A stretch of 5,985 nucleotides of DNA from Candidatus Poribacteria bacterium. GTDB lineage: Bacteria > Poribacteria > WGA-4E > GCA-2687025. A program made the position numbers and the translations under genes. The notes below the pieces were generated by a model. It was not told where the DNA came from. It saw only the letters and a program-made list of their open reading frames with translations, and ran no database searches. Each line of letters starts with the position of its first letter. Positions within the stretch are counted from its first letter, which is position 1. The DNA is taken from positions 1 through 5,985 of the forward strand of contig NYZG01000041.1 of assembly GCA_002687025.1 (NCBI GenBank), given 5' to 3'. Positions 1 through 5,735 of this stretch are shown here, piece by piece.

Positions 1-1559
1 TCCGACGCGCGCTCATAAGCGTCTCCGACAAGACCGGGGCGGCGGACCTCGCACGGGCGTTGTCCGAGATGGACGTGCACATCCTGTCCACGGGGGGCAC
101 GGCCACGCTTCTGCGGGGGGCGGGCGTCGACGTGCAGGACGTGTCGGACTACACCGGGTTCCCGGAGATGATGGATGGGCGGGTGAAGACGCTCCATCCG
201 AAGATACACGGTGGTATCCTCGCGTTGCGTGACGACGCGAGCCATGTCGAGCAGGCCGAGGCGAACGGCGTCGGCTTCATCGACCTGGTGGTCAGCAACC
301 TGTACCCCTTCCGCGAGACCATCGCCAAGCCAGACGTGGCTTACGTCGACGCCGTCGAGAATATCGACATCGGCGGGCCGACGCTCATCCGGGCGAGCGC
401 GAAGAACCACGCGCACGTCGCCATCCTGACAGACCCGTCGCAGTACGACGAGACGATCGCGGAGTTGCGCCAGTCCGGGTCGCTGTCGGACGACACGCGC
501 CAGAAGCTGGCCGTCGCGGCGTTCGAACATACGGCGGCATATGACGCCGCCATCGCCGCGTATCTGTCCGCCCAGGTGGACGAGGCGGAGTCGGACTTCG
601 CTCCCACGGTGTTCGTCCCGATGAAGCGGCTGCAAGGTCTTCGCTACGGCGAGAATCCCCACCAGAACGCCGCGTTCTACGAGGTGGAAGGGACGAACAG
701 CCCCTGGGGCCGCATGGAGCAGTTGGCGGGCGAGGAGCTGTCGTACAACAACATCCTCGACGCGGACGGGGCATGGTCCAGCGTCTGCGAATTCGAAGAG
801 TCGACTTGCGCGATCATCAAGCACACCAACCCGTGCGGCTTGGCCGTGGACGACGACCTGAAGGTCGCCTTCCGCCGCGCGTTCCTGGGCGATCCCATCA
901 GCGCGTTCGGCGGGATCGTGGCGTTCAACCGTCCCGTCACGGACGAACTGGCGCGGGCGGTGCGGACGACGAAGCACCCGACGAGCGGCGCGCGGCTCCC
1001 GCTGCACATCATCATGGCTCCCGACTACGAGCCGGCGGCCGTCGAGCGGCTGAGCAAGAGCCGATCGCTACGCGTCCTGAAACTTCCACTCACCGAAGCG
1101 CCAGCGGCGCGATACCGCAGCGTGGAGGGCGGCATGCTCGTGCAGGACGCCGACGCGTTGGTCGAGGATGCCGATGCGTGGACGTGCGCCACCGCGAGGA
1201 CCCCGACCGACGACGAATTCGCCGACCTGCAGTTCGCCTGGAAGTGCGCCAAGCTCATCAAGTCGAACGCGATCGTTGTCGCGAAGAACAGGACGATGCT
1301 GGGCATGGGCGCGGGGCAACCGAACCGTGTGAATTCCGCGCGCTTGGCCGTCGCGCAGGCGGGCGCCGCGGCGGAAGGCGCCGCGTTGGCGTCGGACGCT
1401 CTGGTGCCGTTCCTTGACACGATCGCGGTGGGCCTCGCAGCCGGCGTGCGGGCATTCGTCCAACCGGGCGGCGCCGTACGGGACGACGAATCCACAGCGA
1501 CCGCGGACGGCGCGGGCGCGACCATGCTGCACACCGGCGTCCGGCACTTCCGTCACTGA
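1..1559 (+). CDS. purH: Bifunctional AICAR transformylase / IMP cyclohydrolase PurH (5' end outside window)
   Basis: PurH catalyses the last two steps of de novo IMP synthesis in the cytosol: formyl transfer from 10-formyl-THF to AICAR, then ring closure of FAICAR. The frame is open from the left edge (codons begin at position 3) and reads RALISVSDKTG, a typical PurH N-terminus, so only a few codons are missing. The TTG at 60 is internal and is not the start. The N-terminal MGS-like cyclohydrolase domain (to about 600) shows VKTLHP (Lys codon 186-188), NLYPF and VENIDIGGP followed by SAKNH, the residues known to line this active site. The transformylase domain shows LRYGENPHQ (639-665), YNNILDADGAW, the catalytic Lys-His of KHTNPCG (819-839), SAFGGIVAFNRP and WKCAKLIKSNAIV. 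The protein ends in the characteristic RHFRH just before TGA. One oddity is SDALVPFLD near 1394-1418, where the family usually has SDAFFPF-D. It is the first visible gene of the pur cluster, 35 nt before the GNAT gene. Confidence 0.97.
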   Translation, partial: RRALISVSDKTGAADLARALSEMDVHILSTGGTATLLRGAGVDVQDVSDYTGFPEMMDGRVKTLHPKIHGGILALRDDASHVEQAEANGVGFIDLVVSNLYPFRETIAKPDVAYVDAVENIDIGGPTLIRASAKNHAHVAILTDPSQYDETIAELRQSGSLSDDTRQKLAVAAFEHTAAYDAAIAAYLSAQVDEAESDFAPTVFVPMKRLQGLRYGENPHQNAAFYEVEGTNSPWGRMEQLAGEELSYNNILDADGAWSSVCEFEESTCAIIKHTNPCGLAVDDDLKVAFRRAFLGDPISAFGGIVAFNRPVTDELARAVRTTKHPTSGARLPLHIIMAPDYEPAAVERLSKSRSLRVLKLPLTEAPAARYRSVEGGMLVQDADALVEDADAWTCATARTPTDDEFADLQFAWKCAKLIKSNAIVVAKNRTMLGMGAGQPNRVNSARLAVAQAGAAAEGAALASDALVPFLDTIAVGLAAGVRAFVQPGGAVRDDESTATADGAGATMLHTGVRHFRH

Positions 1560-1586
1560 TGCCGCCGTCGGCAGTTCGCCGGGAAT

Positions 1587-1594
1587 GAGGGGGC
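1587..1594 (+). promoter_or_regulatory. Purine-rich ribosome binding site of the GNAT gene
   Basis: GAGGGGGC lies directly before the tandem ATG ATG at 1595-1600. The GAGG core (1587-1590) is 4 nt from the first ATG and 7 nt from the second, so the second Met (1598) may be the better-placed start. An in-frame TGA at 1586-1588 rules out any earlier start. Confidence 0.5.
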
Positions 1595-2104
1595 ATGATG
1601 CCAGAGCAGTATCGTGTGCGGGCCGCGACCGACGAGGACGGGGAGTTCATCCGCGGCCTGCGCCGACGCAACTACATGCAGAACGCCCCGATCCTGCGCA
1701 TCGCGGGCCTCACCGCGGACGAAGTCGTCGAGTCGATGGAGGAGTGGACCGACCGCAGTCTCGAAGGCATGGACGAGCTCGACTCGATCCGCGTAACCAT
1801 TGCGGAAACCGAGGCCGGCGAAGCGATCGGCTACCTGATGCTGCTCTGGCCCGCGATGGACGACTTCTCCCAGTTGCCGCAGGGGTACATATACGACATC
1901 GGCGTCACGCGTCAGCACTGGGGCATGAGCGTTGGGGCAATGTTGGTGAAGGACGCCGAGGACCATGTGCGCGAGCAGGGCGGCGCGTTCATCCAATTGA
2001 ACGTGAACGCACAGAACGGCCGCGCCGTGGAGTTCTACCGCAAGAATGGCTACCTGGAAGAGTGGAAGGTGCTGGGCAAGTGCCTGTTCGGCCCGGAGTC
2101 TTAG
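1595..2104 (+). CDS. GNAT-family N-acetyltransferase of unknown substrate, inside the pur cluster
   Basis: This is a 169-residue, single-domain, soluble protein with the layout of the GCN5-related N-acetyltransferase fold. That fold transfers an acetyl group from acetyl-CoA to an amine. Residues about 98-121 (YIYDIGVT followed by RQHWGMSVGAMLV) correspond to strand beta4 and the pyrophosphate-binding loop (motif A). Residues 135-153 (LNVNAQNGRAVEFYRKNGY) are a textbook motif B with the N..A..FY...GF/Y pattern. The loop reads Q107-x-x-G110-x-S112, so Ser stands where the consensus Q/R-x-x-G-x-G/A has Gly or Ala. There is no signal peptide or membrane segment. The start could be Met1 (1595) or Met2 (1598). 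It is 35 nt after purH and 18 nt before purD, so it is almost certainly co-transcribed with them. The substrate cannot be read from the sequence: small molecule, protein N-terminus and antibiotic all remain possible. The family call is firm, the role unknown. Confidence 0.88.
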   Translation: MMPEQYRVRAATDEDGEFIRGLRRRNYMQNAPILRIAGLTADEVVESMEEWTDRSLEGMDELDSIRVTIAETEAGEAIGYLMLLWPAMDDFSQLPQGYIYDIGVTRQHWGMSVGAMLVKDAEDHVREQGGAFIQLNVNAQNGRAVEFYRKNGYLEEWKVLGKCLFGPES

Positions 2105-2110
2105 CCGACT

Positions 2111-2117
2111 GGGAGGG
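2111..2117 (+). promoter_or_regulatory. Ribosome binding site that decides the purD start
   Basis: GGGAGGG lies just after the GNAT stop. Its GAGG core (2113-2116) is 6 nt from ATG 2123, an ideal distance, whereas the in-frame GTG at 2117 overlaps the site itself. This favours 2123 as the start. Confidence 0.65.
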
Positions 2118-2122
2118 TGCGG

Positions 2123-3421
2123 ATGAACGTACTCGTTGTAGGTAGCGGCGGGCGTGAGCACACCTTCGTGTGGAAGCTGTCGCAGAGCCCCAGAGTCGAC
2201 CGTATCTTCGCCGTGCCAGGGAACGCGGGCATGGCCGCGGTGGCCGAGTGCCACGATGTTCCGACCGCCGCGGGATTCGACGAGCTGGCCGACTTCGCCG
2301 AGGCGAATGACGTGGGGCTAACGGTCGTCGGGCCCGAGGCGCCGCTCGTAGCGGGCATCGTGGACGTATTCGAGGAGCGGGGACTGCGCGTGTTTGGCCC
2401 CAACGCGGCCGCGGCGAGGCTCGAGGGCAGCAAGGAGTTTGCCAAGCGCATCATGGAAGCCGCGGGCGCCCCGACAGGGGCGTACCGCGCGTTCACGGAC
2501 GCCGCCGCCGCGCGCGCGTACGTGGATGATGTCGGCGCCCCGATCGTGGTCAAGGCGGACGGTCTGGCCGCCGGCAAGGGCGTGGTCGTGTGCCAGACGC
2601 TCGCAGAAGCGCATGCCGCGGTCGACGATATGCTCGTGGACGGCGCGTTCGGCGACGCCGGCTCGACGGTCGTGATCGAGGAGTGCCTCGTCGGCGAGGA
2701 GGCGTCGTTCACGGTGTTCTGCGACGGGGTCACCGCGTTCCCCCTTGCGGGCTCGCAGGACCACAAGGCCATCTACGACGGCGACAAGGGGCCGAATACG
2801 GGCGGCATGGGCGCCTATTCGCCCGCGCCCGTCATCGACGACGCGCTGCACGACTGCATCATGACCGACATCGTGGCGCCCGTGCTCGACGCGATGGAAG
2901 CCGAAGGCCACGTGTACCGTGGGATTCTCTACGTCGGGCTCATGGTCACAGTCGATGGGCCGAAGGTGATCGAATTTAACTGTCGGCTGGGTGACCCGGA
3001 AACGCAGGTGATTCTCCCCCGCATGGCGTCCGACCTCGCGGAGCTGATCGACGCCGCGGTCGACGGCCGCCTCGCCGACGCGGAGGCCACCTGGCGCGAC
3101 GACGCGTGCGCCTGCGTCGTCATGGCGTCCGGGGGGTACCCTGACTCCGCGAATTACACCACCGGCCACGCCATTTCCGGCCTCGACGATGCCGCGCAGG
3201 TCGAAGACGCGACGGTCTTCCACGCCGGCACGTCGCTTCGGGACGGCTCCGTGGCTACTGCTGGGGGACGCGTGCTGGGCGTGACGGCGCGCGGGTCGGA
3301 CATCGCGGAGGCGGTCGATCGCGCCTACCGCGCCACCGAGTGTATCGACTTCCACAACGCACACTACCGTCGCGACATTGGCCACCGGGCCCTCGCCCGG
3401 ATGACTCACGGAGGAGCGTGA
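2123..3421 (+). CDS. purD: Phosphoribosylamine-glycine ligase (GAR synthetase) PurD
   Basis: PurD is the ATP-dependent cytosolic ligase that joins glycine to 5-phosphoribosylamine, step 2 of purine synthesis. From ATG 2123 the protein has 432 residues, normal for monofunctional bacterial PurD. The N-domain has the diagnostic VLVVGSGGREH (3-13), PGNAG (32-36) and VVGPEAPLVAGI (68-79). The ATP-grasp core has FGP...LEGSKEFAK (91-108), VVKADGLAAGKGVVV (142-156), SQDHK (211-215), GPNTGGMGAYSPAP (223-236) and EFNCRLGDPETQ (284-295) with the metal-binding acidic and Asn residues. The C-domain has GYP, VFHAGT (365-370), GGRVLGV and YRRDIGHRAL (415-424). The GTG at 2117 would add only two residues (Met-Arg) and overlaps the ribosome binding site, so 2123 is preferred. 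Its TGA overlaps the purE ATG by one base. It lies in the same reading frame as the upstream GNAT gene, separated by the TAG at 2102-2104. Confidence 0.97.
   Translation: MNVLVVGSGGREHTFVWKLSQSPRVDRIFAVPGNAGMAAVAECHDVPTAAGFDELADFAEANDVGLTVVGPEAPLVAGIVDVFEERGLRVFGPNAAAARLEGSKEFAKRIMEAAGAPTGAYRAFTDAAAARAYVDDVGAPIVVKADGLAAGKGVVVCQTLAEAHAAVDDMLVDGAFGDAGSTVVIEECLVGEEASFTVFCDGVTAFPLAGSQDHKAIYDGDKGPNTGGMGAYSPAPVIDDALHDCIMTDIVAPVLDAMEAEGHVYRGILYVGLMVTVDGPKVIEFNCRLGDPETQVILPRMASDLAELIDAAVDGRLADAEATWRDDACACVVMASGGYPDSANYTTGHAISGLDDAAQVEDATVFHAGTSLRDGSVATAGGRVLGVTARGSDIAEAVDRAYRATECIDFHNAHYRRDIGHRALARMTHGGA
3410..3414 (+). promoter_or_regulatory. Ribosome binding site of purE, inside the end of purD
   Basis: GGAGG within the last codons of purD lies 6 nt before the purE ATG. 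With the TGATG stop/start overlap (3419-3423) it supports both independent initiation and coupling of purE to purD translation. Confidence 0.7.
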
Positions 3422-3945
3422 TGGACGCGGAGACGCCGGTCGTCGGTATCGTCATGGGGAGCGACTCTGACCTGGAGGTCATGGGCCGCGCGGCGCGGGT
3501 GCTGGAGGAATTCGACGTGCCGTTCGAGATCAGCGTCCTGTCCGCGCACAGATCGCCGCGCCTATCGGCGGAATACGCGACATCGGCGCGGGCGCGTGGG
3601 ATGAAGACGCTCATCTGCGGCGCGGGCCGAGCGGCGCACCTCGCCGGCGTGATGGCGGCGCACACGACGTTGCCAGTGCTCGGCGTTCCCGTGGACGGCG
3701 GGCCGTTGGACGGTGTAGACGCGCTGTACGCGACGGTCCAGATGCCACCGGGAATACCGGTCGGGACGCTGTCGATCGGCTCGCACGGAGCTACGAACGC
3801 CGCCCTGCTGGCCGTGCAGATCCTCGCGGTCGAGAACGACGACCTCGCGCGGCAGCTCGCGCAGTACCGCGAGGGCCTCGAGCAAGCCGTGGGCGCGAAG
3901 AACGACCGCATGCACGCGCAGGGGTGGGCGAATTACTCGGCGTAG
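3421..3945 (+). CDS. purE: 5-(carboxyamino)imidazole ribonucleotide mutase PurE (class I type)
   Basis: Class I PurE converts N5-CAIR to CAIR in purine synthesis. The protein has 174 residues, a usual length for the single-domain octameric enzyme. It shows GIVMGSDSDLEVM (9-21), the catalytic His43 in VLSAHRSP, and the loop CGAGRAAHLAG (66-76). It then shows LPVLGVPV and the stretch GVDALYATVQMPPGIPVGTL (98-117), which matches class I enzymes such as E. coli PurE rather than the animal-type AIR carboxylase. Two positions in the normally near-invariant GAGGAAHLPG loop are changed: Arg70 for Gly (codon CGA, 3628-3630) and Ala75 for Pro. No purK lies next to it, though class I PurE depends on PurK for substrate; purK may be elsewhere. 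The start overlaps the purD stop (TGATG) and has a good GGAGG. The stop is followed one base later by tsaE. Confidence 0.95.
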   Translation: MDAETPVVGIVMGSDSDLEVMGRAARVLEEFDVPFEISVLSAHRSPRLSAEYATSARARGMKTLICGAGRAAHLAGVMAAHTTLPVLGVPVDGGPLDGVDALYATVQMPPGIPVGTLSIGSHGATNAALLAVQILAVENDDLARQLAQYREGLEQAVGAKNDRMHAQGWANYSA

Positions 3946-3946
3946 C

Positions 3947-4396
3947 GTGCGCCATGTCCGCGAGACCTCCTGCCCCGAGGAAACGGAGCGCCTGGGCGAG
4001 GAGATGGCCGCGCGCCTGCGGCCGGGAGATGTCGTCGCTCTGACCGGCGAGATCGGAGCGGGAAAGACATGCCTCACGCGCGGCCTGGCGCGTGGGGTCG
4101 GCGCGACGACGGCGGCACGCAGCCCTACGTTTGTTCTCATGCATCGACACGAGCTGGACGGCGCGTCGCACGTACTCTACCACCTCGACCTGTACCGCCT
4201 CGACTCCGCGGACGAGTTGGAGGACATCGGCGGCGCGGACGTGCTGCATGGCGACGACATCTGTGTGGTCGAGTGGGCGGAACGCGCCGACGATCTGCTG
4301 CCCGCCGACGTATTCCGAGTCCACATCGAATGTCTCGACGGGGACGCGCGCCGCCTGACCGTAACCGGTCCGCGCAGACTGCTACCGGACGACTGA
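3947..4396 (+). CDS. tsaE: tRNA t6A biosynthesis ATPase TsaE (YjeE family)
   Basis: TsaE is the small P-loop ATPase that works with TsaB and TsaD in forming threonylcarbamoyladenosine (t6A37) in ANN-decoding tRNAs. The protein has 149 residues, normal for the family. It shows a Walker A motif GEIGAGKT (34-41), SPTF (59-62), the acidic YHLDLYRL (78-85, Asp81) with DELEDIG following, and VVEWAER (107-113), equivalent to the usual IEW-ER motif. The start is the GTG at 3947, one base after the purE stop. No clear Shine-Dalgarno precedes it, so translation probably depends on ribosomes finishing purE. The upstream frame is open, so a start inside purE cannot be fully excluded, but the family rarely has more residues before the ATPase core. 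Neither tsaB nor rimI follows, although they often accompany tsaE elsewhere. It appears to be the last gene of the operon. Confidence 0.94.
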   Translation: MRHVRETSCPEETERLGEEMAARLRPGDVVALTGEIGAGKTCLTRGLARGVGATTAARSPTFVLMHRHELDGASHVLYHLDLYRLDSADELEDIGGADVLHGDDICVVEWAERADDLLPADVFRVHIECLDGDARRLTVTGPRRLLPDD

Positions 4397-4406
4397 CCAC
4401 CAGGCG

Positions 4407-4426
4407 GGGCGTGAACCGCGACGCCC
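4407..4426 (+). repeat. GC-rich inverted repeat just after tsaE (possible 3' end hairpin)
   Basis: GGGCGT (4407-4412) pairs perfectly with ACGCCC (4421-4426) around an 8-nt loop, 10 nt after the tsaE stop. The position suits an operon-end RNA structure, but what follows is G-rich and not a T-run. It would have to act as a factor-dependent or RNA-stability element, if it acts at all. A 6-bp stem is not rare in DNA this GC-rich. Confidence 0.3.
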
Positions 4427-4458
4427 GGGTGGGCCGCGGCAGACACGACGGCATTCCG

Positions 4459-4484
4459 CGTGACCGGCCTTGTCACGGGCCGGT
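4459..4484 (+). repeat. Overlapping, mutually exclusive inverted repeats
   Basis: Stem B is ACCGGCC (4463-4469) with GGCCGGT (4478-4484), 7 bp and an 8-nt loop. Stem A is CGTGAC (4459-4464) with GTCACG (4472-4477), 6 bp and a 7-nt loop. They share bases 4463-4464, and the 3' arm of A lies in the loop of B, so only one can form at a time. No T-tract follows. The function is unknown; it could be a weak terminator, a protein-binding palindrome or chance. Confidence 0.4.
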
Positions 4485-4640
4485 GGCTGCGTTCGCGCGG
4501 GTCCATGCCGAGGACGCCAGCGCGCGGGAATCGGTGTTCCTGTGGCTTCCGAACGGGCCTCGCCGAAGCGCGCGGCGTGGCCGGGTTACGTCTGTACGGT
4601 AGGATAGCGAGACACTGACCCCTTCCACTCTTAGGGCCAC

Positions 4641-5696
4641 ATGATGGAACCCGTACGCGTCGGCGTCATCGGCTGCGGCGTGATCGGCACGTCGCACATG
4701 CGCGCCGCGACAGAATCGCCGGATATCGAGCTCGTCGCTGCTGCCGACCTCATCGACTCGAACCGCGAGAAGGCGCGGGAACAGTTCTCGCCCAAACGCG
4801 TCTACACGGACGGCGCCGACCTTATCGCCGATGACGAAGTGGAGTTGGTCGTCCTGGCGTTTCCGACGGCTTACCGTGGGTCCGTCGGCCTCGACGTCCT
4901 GGGCGCTGGGAAGCACCTTCTCACCGAGAAGCCCGTCGCGATGAACGCCGACGAGGTGCGGGCGCTCATCGCCGCGCGGGGCGACCTTCAGGCGGCGTGT
5001 TGCTCGTCCCGCTACCGGTTCACGCGTGGCGCCGCGGTCGCGACCGATTTCATCGCCTCGGGGGCTCTCGGCGACTTGCGGACCGTGCGCCACAGGAACC
5101 TCGGCGCCGCGGGGAAGAGGCCCACGACGCCACGTCCCGAGTGGCGGCTGAAGAAGCATCTCAACGGGGGCGGATACCTCGTCAACTGGGGATGCTATGA
5201 CCTGGACTATCTTCTCGGCATCACCGGGTGGTCGCTGAAGCCGCTCACGGTGTTTGCGCAGACCTGGACGGTCCCCGAGCCCTATGTGAGCCATATCGCC
5301 CCAGGTTCGGACGCCGAGACGCACTACACGGCCATGATCCGTTGCGAAGGCGGGACCATCCTCAGTATCGAGCGGAGCGAGTTCACCGCGGCCGAAGGCG
5401 ACCAGGCGTGGGGGATCGTTGGGTCGAAGGGATCCCTGGGCCTGGCGATGACCGCATCCAAGCCCGGCCGGATCGTATACGCCAAGGCCGACACCGACGA
5501 CGGCACGTCCGCCACGACGCTGTGGGAAGAGGATGAGGACCGGTCGATTCACGCCGGCCCACTGACGGACCTCGCGGCGGCGGTACGGGGAGGCGGCGCG
5601 CCGAAGACGTCGCTGGAGCAGGCGCTGGTGGTGCAGCAGATAACCGACGCGGTCTACCGGTCGGCGGAAACCGGCGAGGCCGTCGCGATCCAATAG
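4641..5696 (+). CDS. Gfo/Idh/MocA-family NAD(P)-dependent oxidoreductase
   Basis: This is a 351-residue soluble dehydrogenase of the Gfo/Idh/MocA family, whose members oxidise or reduce sugars, inositols and related polyols. The N-terminal Rossmann domain has VGVIGCGVIG with G11-x-G13-x-x-G16. An acidic Asp36 ends strand beta2, which suggests a preference for NAD over NADP (inference). The family hallmark Glu96-Lys97-Pro98 (LLTEKPVAMN) carries the catalytic Lys. The C-terminal domain has GGGYLVNWGCYDLDYLLG (176-193). There the common D-x-G-x-H is N182-x-G-x-Y186; Tyr at the last place is also known in glucose-fructose oxidoreductase. No Tat or Sec signal is present, so it is probably cytosolic. 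Two tandem ATGs (4641, 4644) follow a weak AGGG (4633-4636), and an in-frame TAG at 4632-4634 excludes earlier starts. The TIM-barrel gene follows after 39 nt, so the two probably act on one pathway. The substrate is not determinable. Confidence 0.92.
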   Translation: MMEPVRVGVIGCGVIGTSHMRAATESPDIELVAAADLIDSNREKAREQFSPKRVYTDGADLIADDEVELVVLAFPTAYRGSVGLDVLGAGKHLLTEKPVAMNADEVRALIAARGDLQAACCSSRYRFTRGAAVATDFIASGALGDLRTVRHRNLGAAGKRPTTPRPEWRLKKHLNGGGYLVNWGCYDLDYLLGITGWSLKPLTVFAQTWTVPEPYVSHIAPGSDAETHYTAMIRCEGGTILSIERSEFTAAEGDQAWGIVGSKGSLGLAMTASKPGRIVYAKADTDDGTSATTLWEEDEDRSIHAGPLTDLAAAVRGGGAPKTSLEQALVVQQITDAVYRSAETGEAVAIQ

Positions 5697-5721
5697 GCAA
5701 CCGCAGACAGCAGCCTCAGAC

Positions 5722-5727
5722 AGGAGG
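5722..5727 (+). promoter_or_regulatory. Strong ribosome binding site for the last gene
   Basis: A perfect AGGAGG lies 8 nt before the GTG at 5736. It is the main support for that start and for a real gene at the truncated right end. Confidence 0.75.
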
Positions 5728-5735
5728 ATTGGCGC

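Larger units (their letters stand above)
4397..4640 (+). other. Intergenic region between tsaE and the oxidoreductase gene
   Basis: This 244-nt gap has no credible gene. Short open frames cross it (for example GTG 4460 to TGA near 4615), but their translations are Arg/Gly-rich and resemble nothing I recognise. It contains inverted repeats at 4407-4426, 4459-4484 and a weak 5-bp one at 4561-4577. No T-tract follows any of them, so a classical intrinsic terminator is not visible. A TAGGAT at 4600-4605 loosely resembles a -10 box, but no matching -35 is seen at the right distance. A promoter for the downstream pair is expected here on grounds of layout only. Confidence 0.6.

Noticed and set aside
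60..62. TTG as the start of purH
   Set aside because: The frame continues upstream to the window edge with conserved PurH sequence (ISVSDKTG), so the TTG is an internal Leu codon.
1414..2145. A + strand frame overlapping the purH end and the GNAT gene
   Set aside because: Its translation is Arg/Pro/Gly-rich and non-conserved, in a different frame from two well-supported genes.
2318..3409. A 363-codon open frame on the minus strand opposite purD
   Set aside because: It is a shadow of purD: low-complexity Arg/His/Val-rich translation with no family motif, while purD carries all its diagnostic motifs.
4433..4440. Perfect 8-bp palindrome GCCGCGGC in the gap
   Set aside because: Short G/C-only palindromes are common at this base composition and there is no second copy nearby to suggest an operator.
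4561..4577. CGCCG/CGGCG 5-bp inverted repeat considered as a terminator
   Set aside because: It is short, composed only of G and C, and not followed by a T-run. It is likely chance.
4069..4602. A + strand frame overlapping tsaE and running into the gap, considered as a possible extra gene such as tsaB
   Set aside because: Most of it is out of frame with tsaE, and its unique tail shows none of the TsaB motifs and is Arg-rich.
4586..4605. Possible promoter with TTACGT and TAGGAT
   Set aside because: The two boxes are only 8 nt apart, far from the 16-18 nt expected, and nothing resembling a -35 lies at the right distance. It is kept only as a remark in the gap entry.
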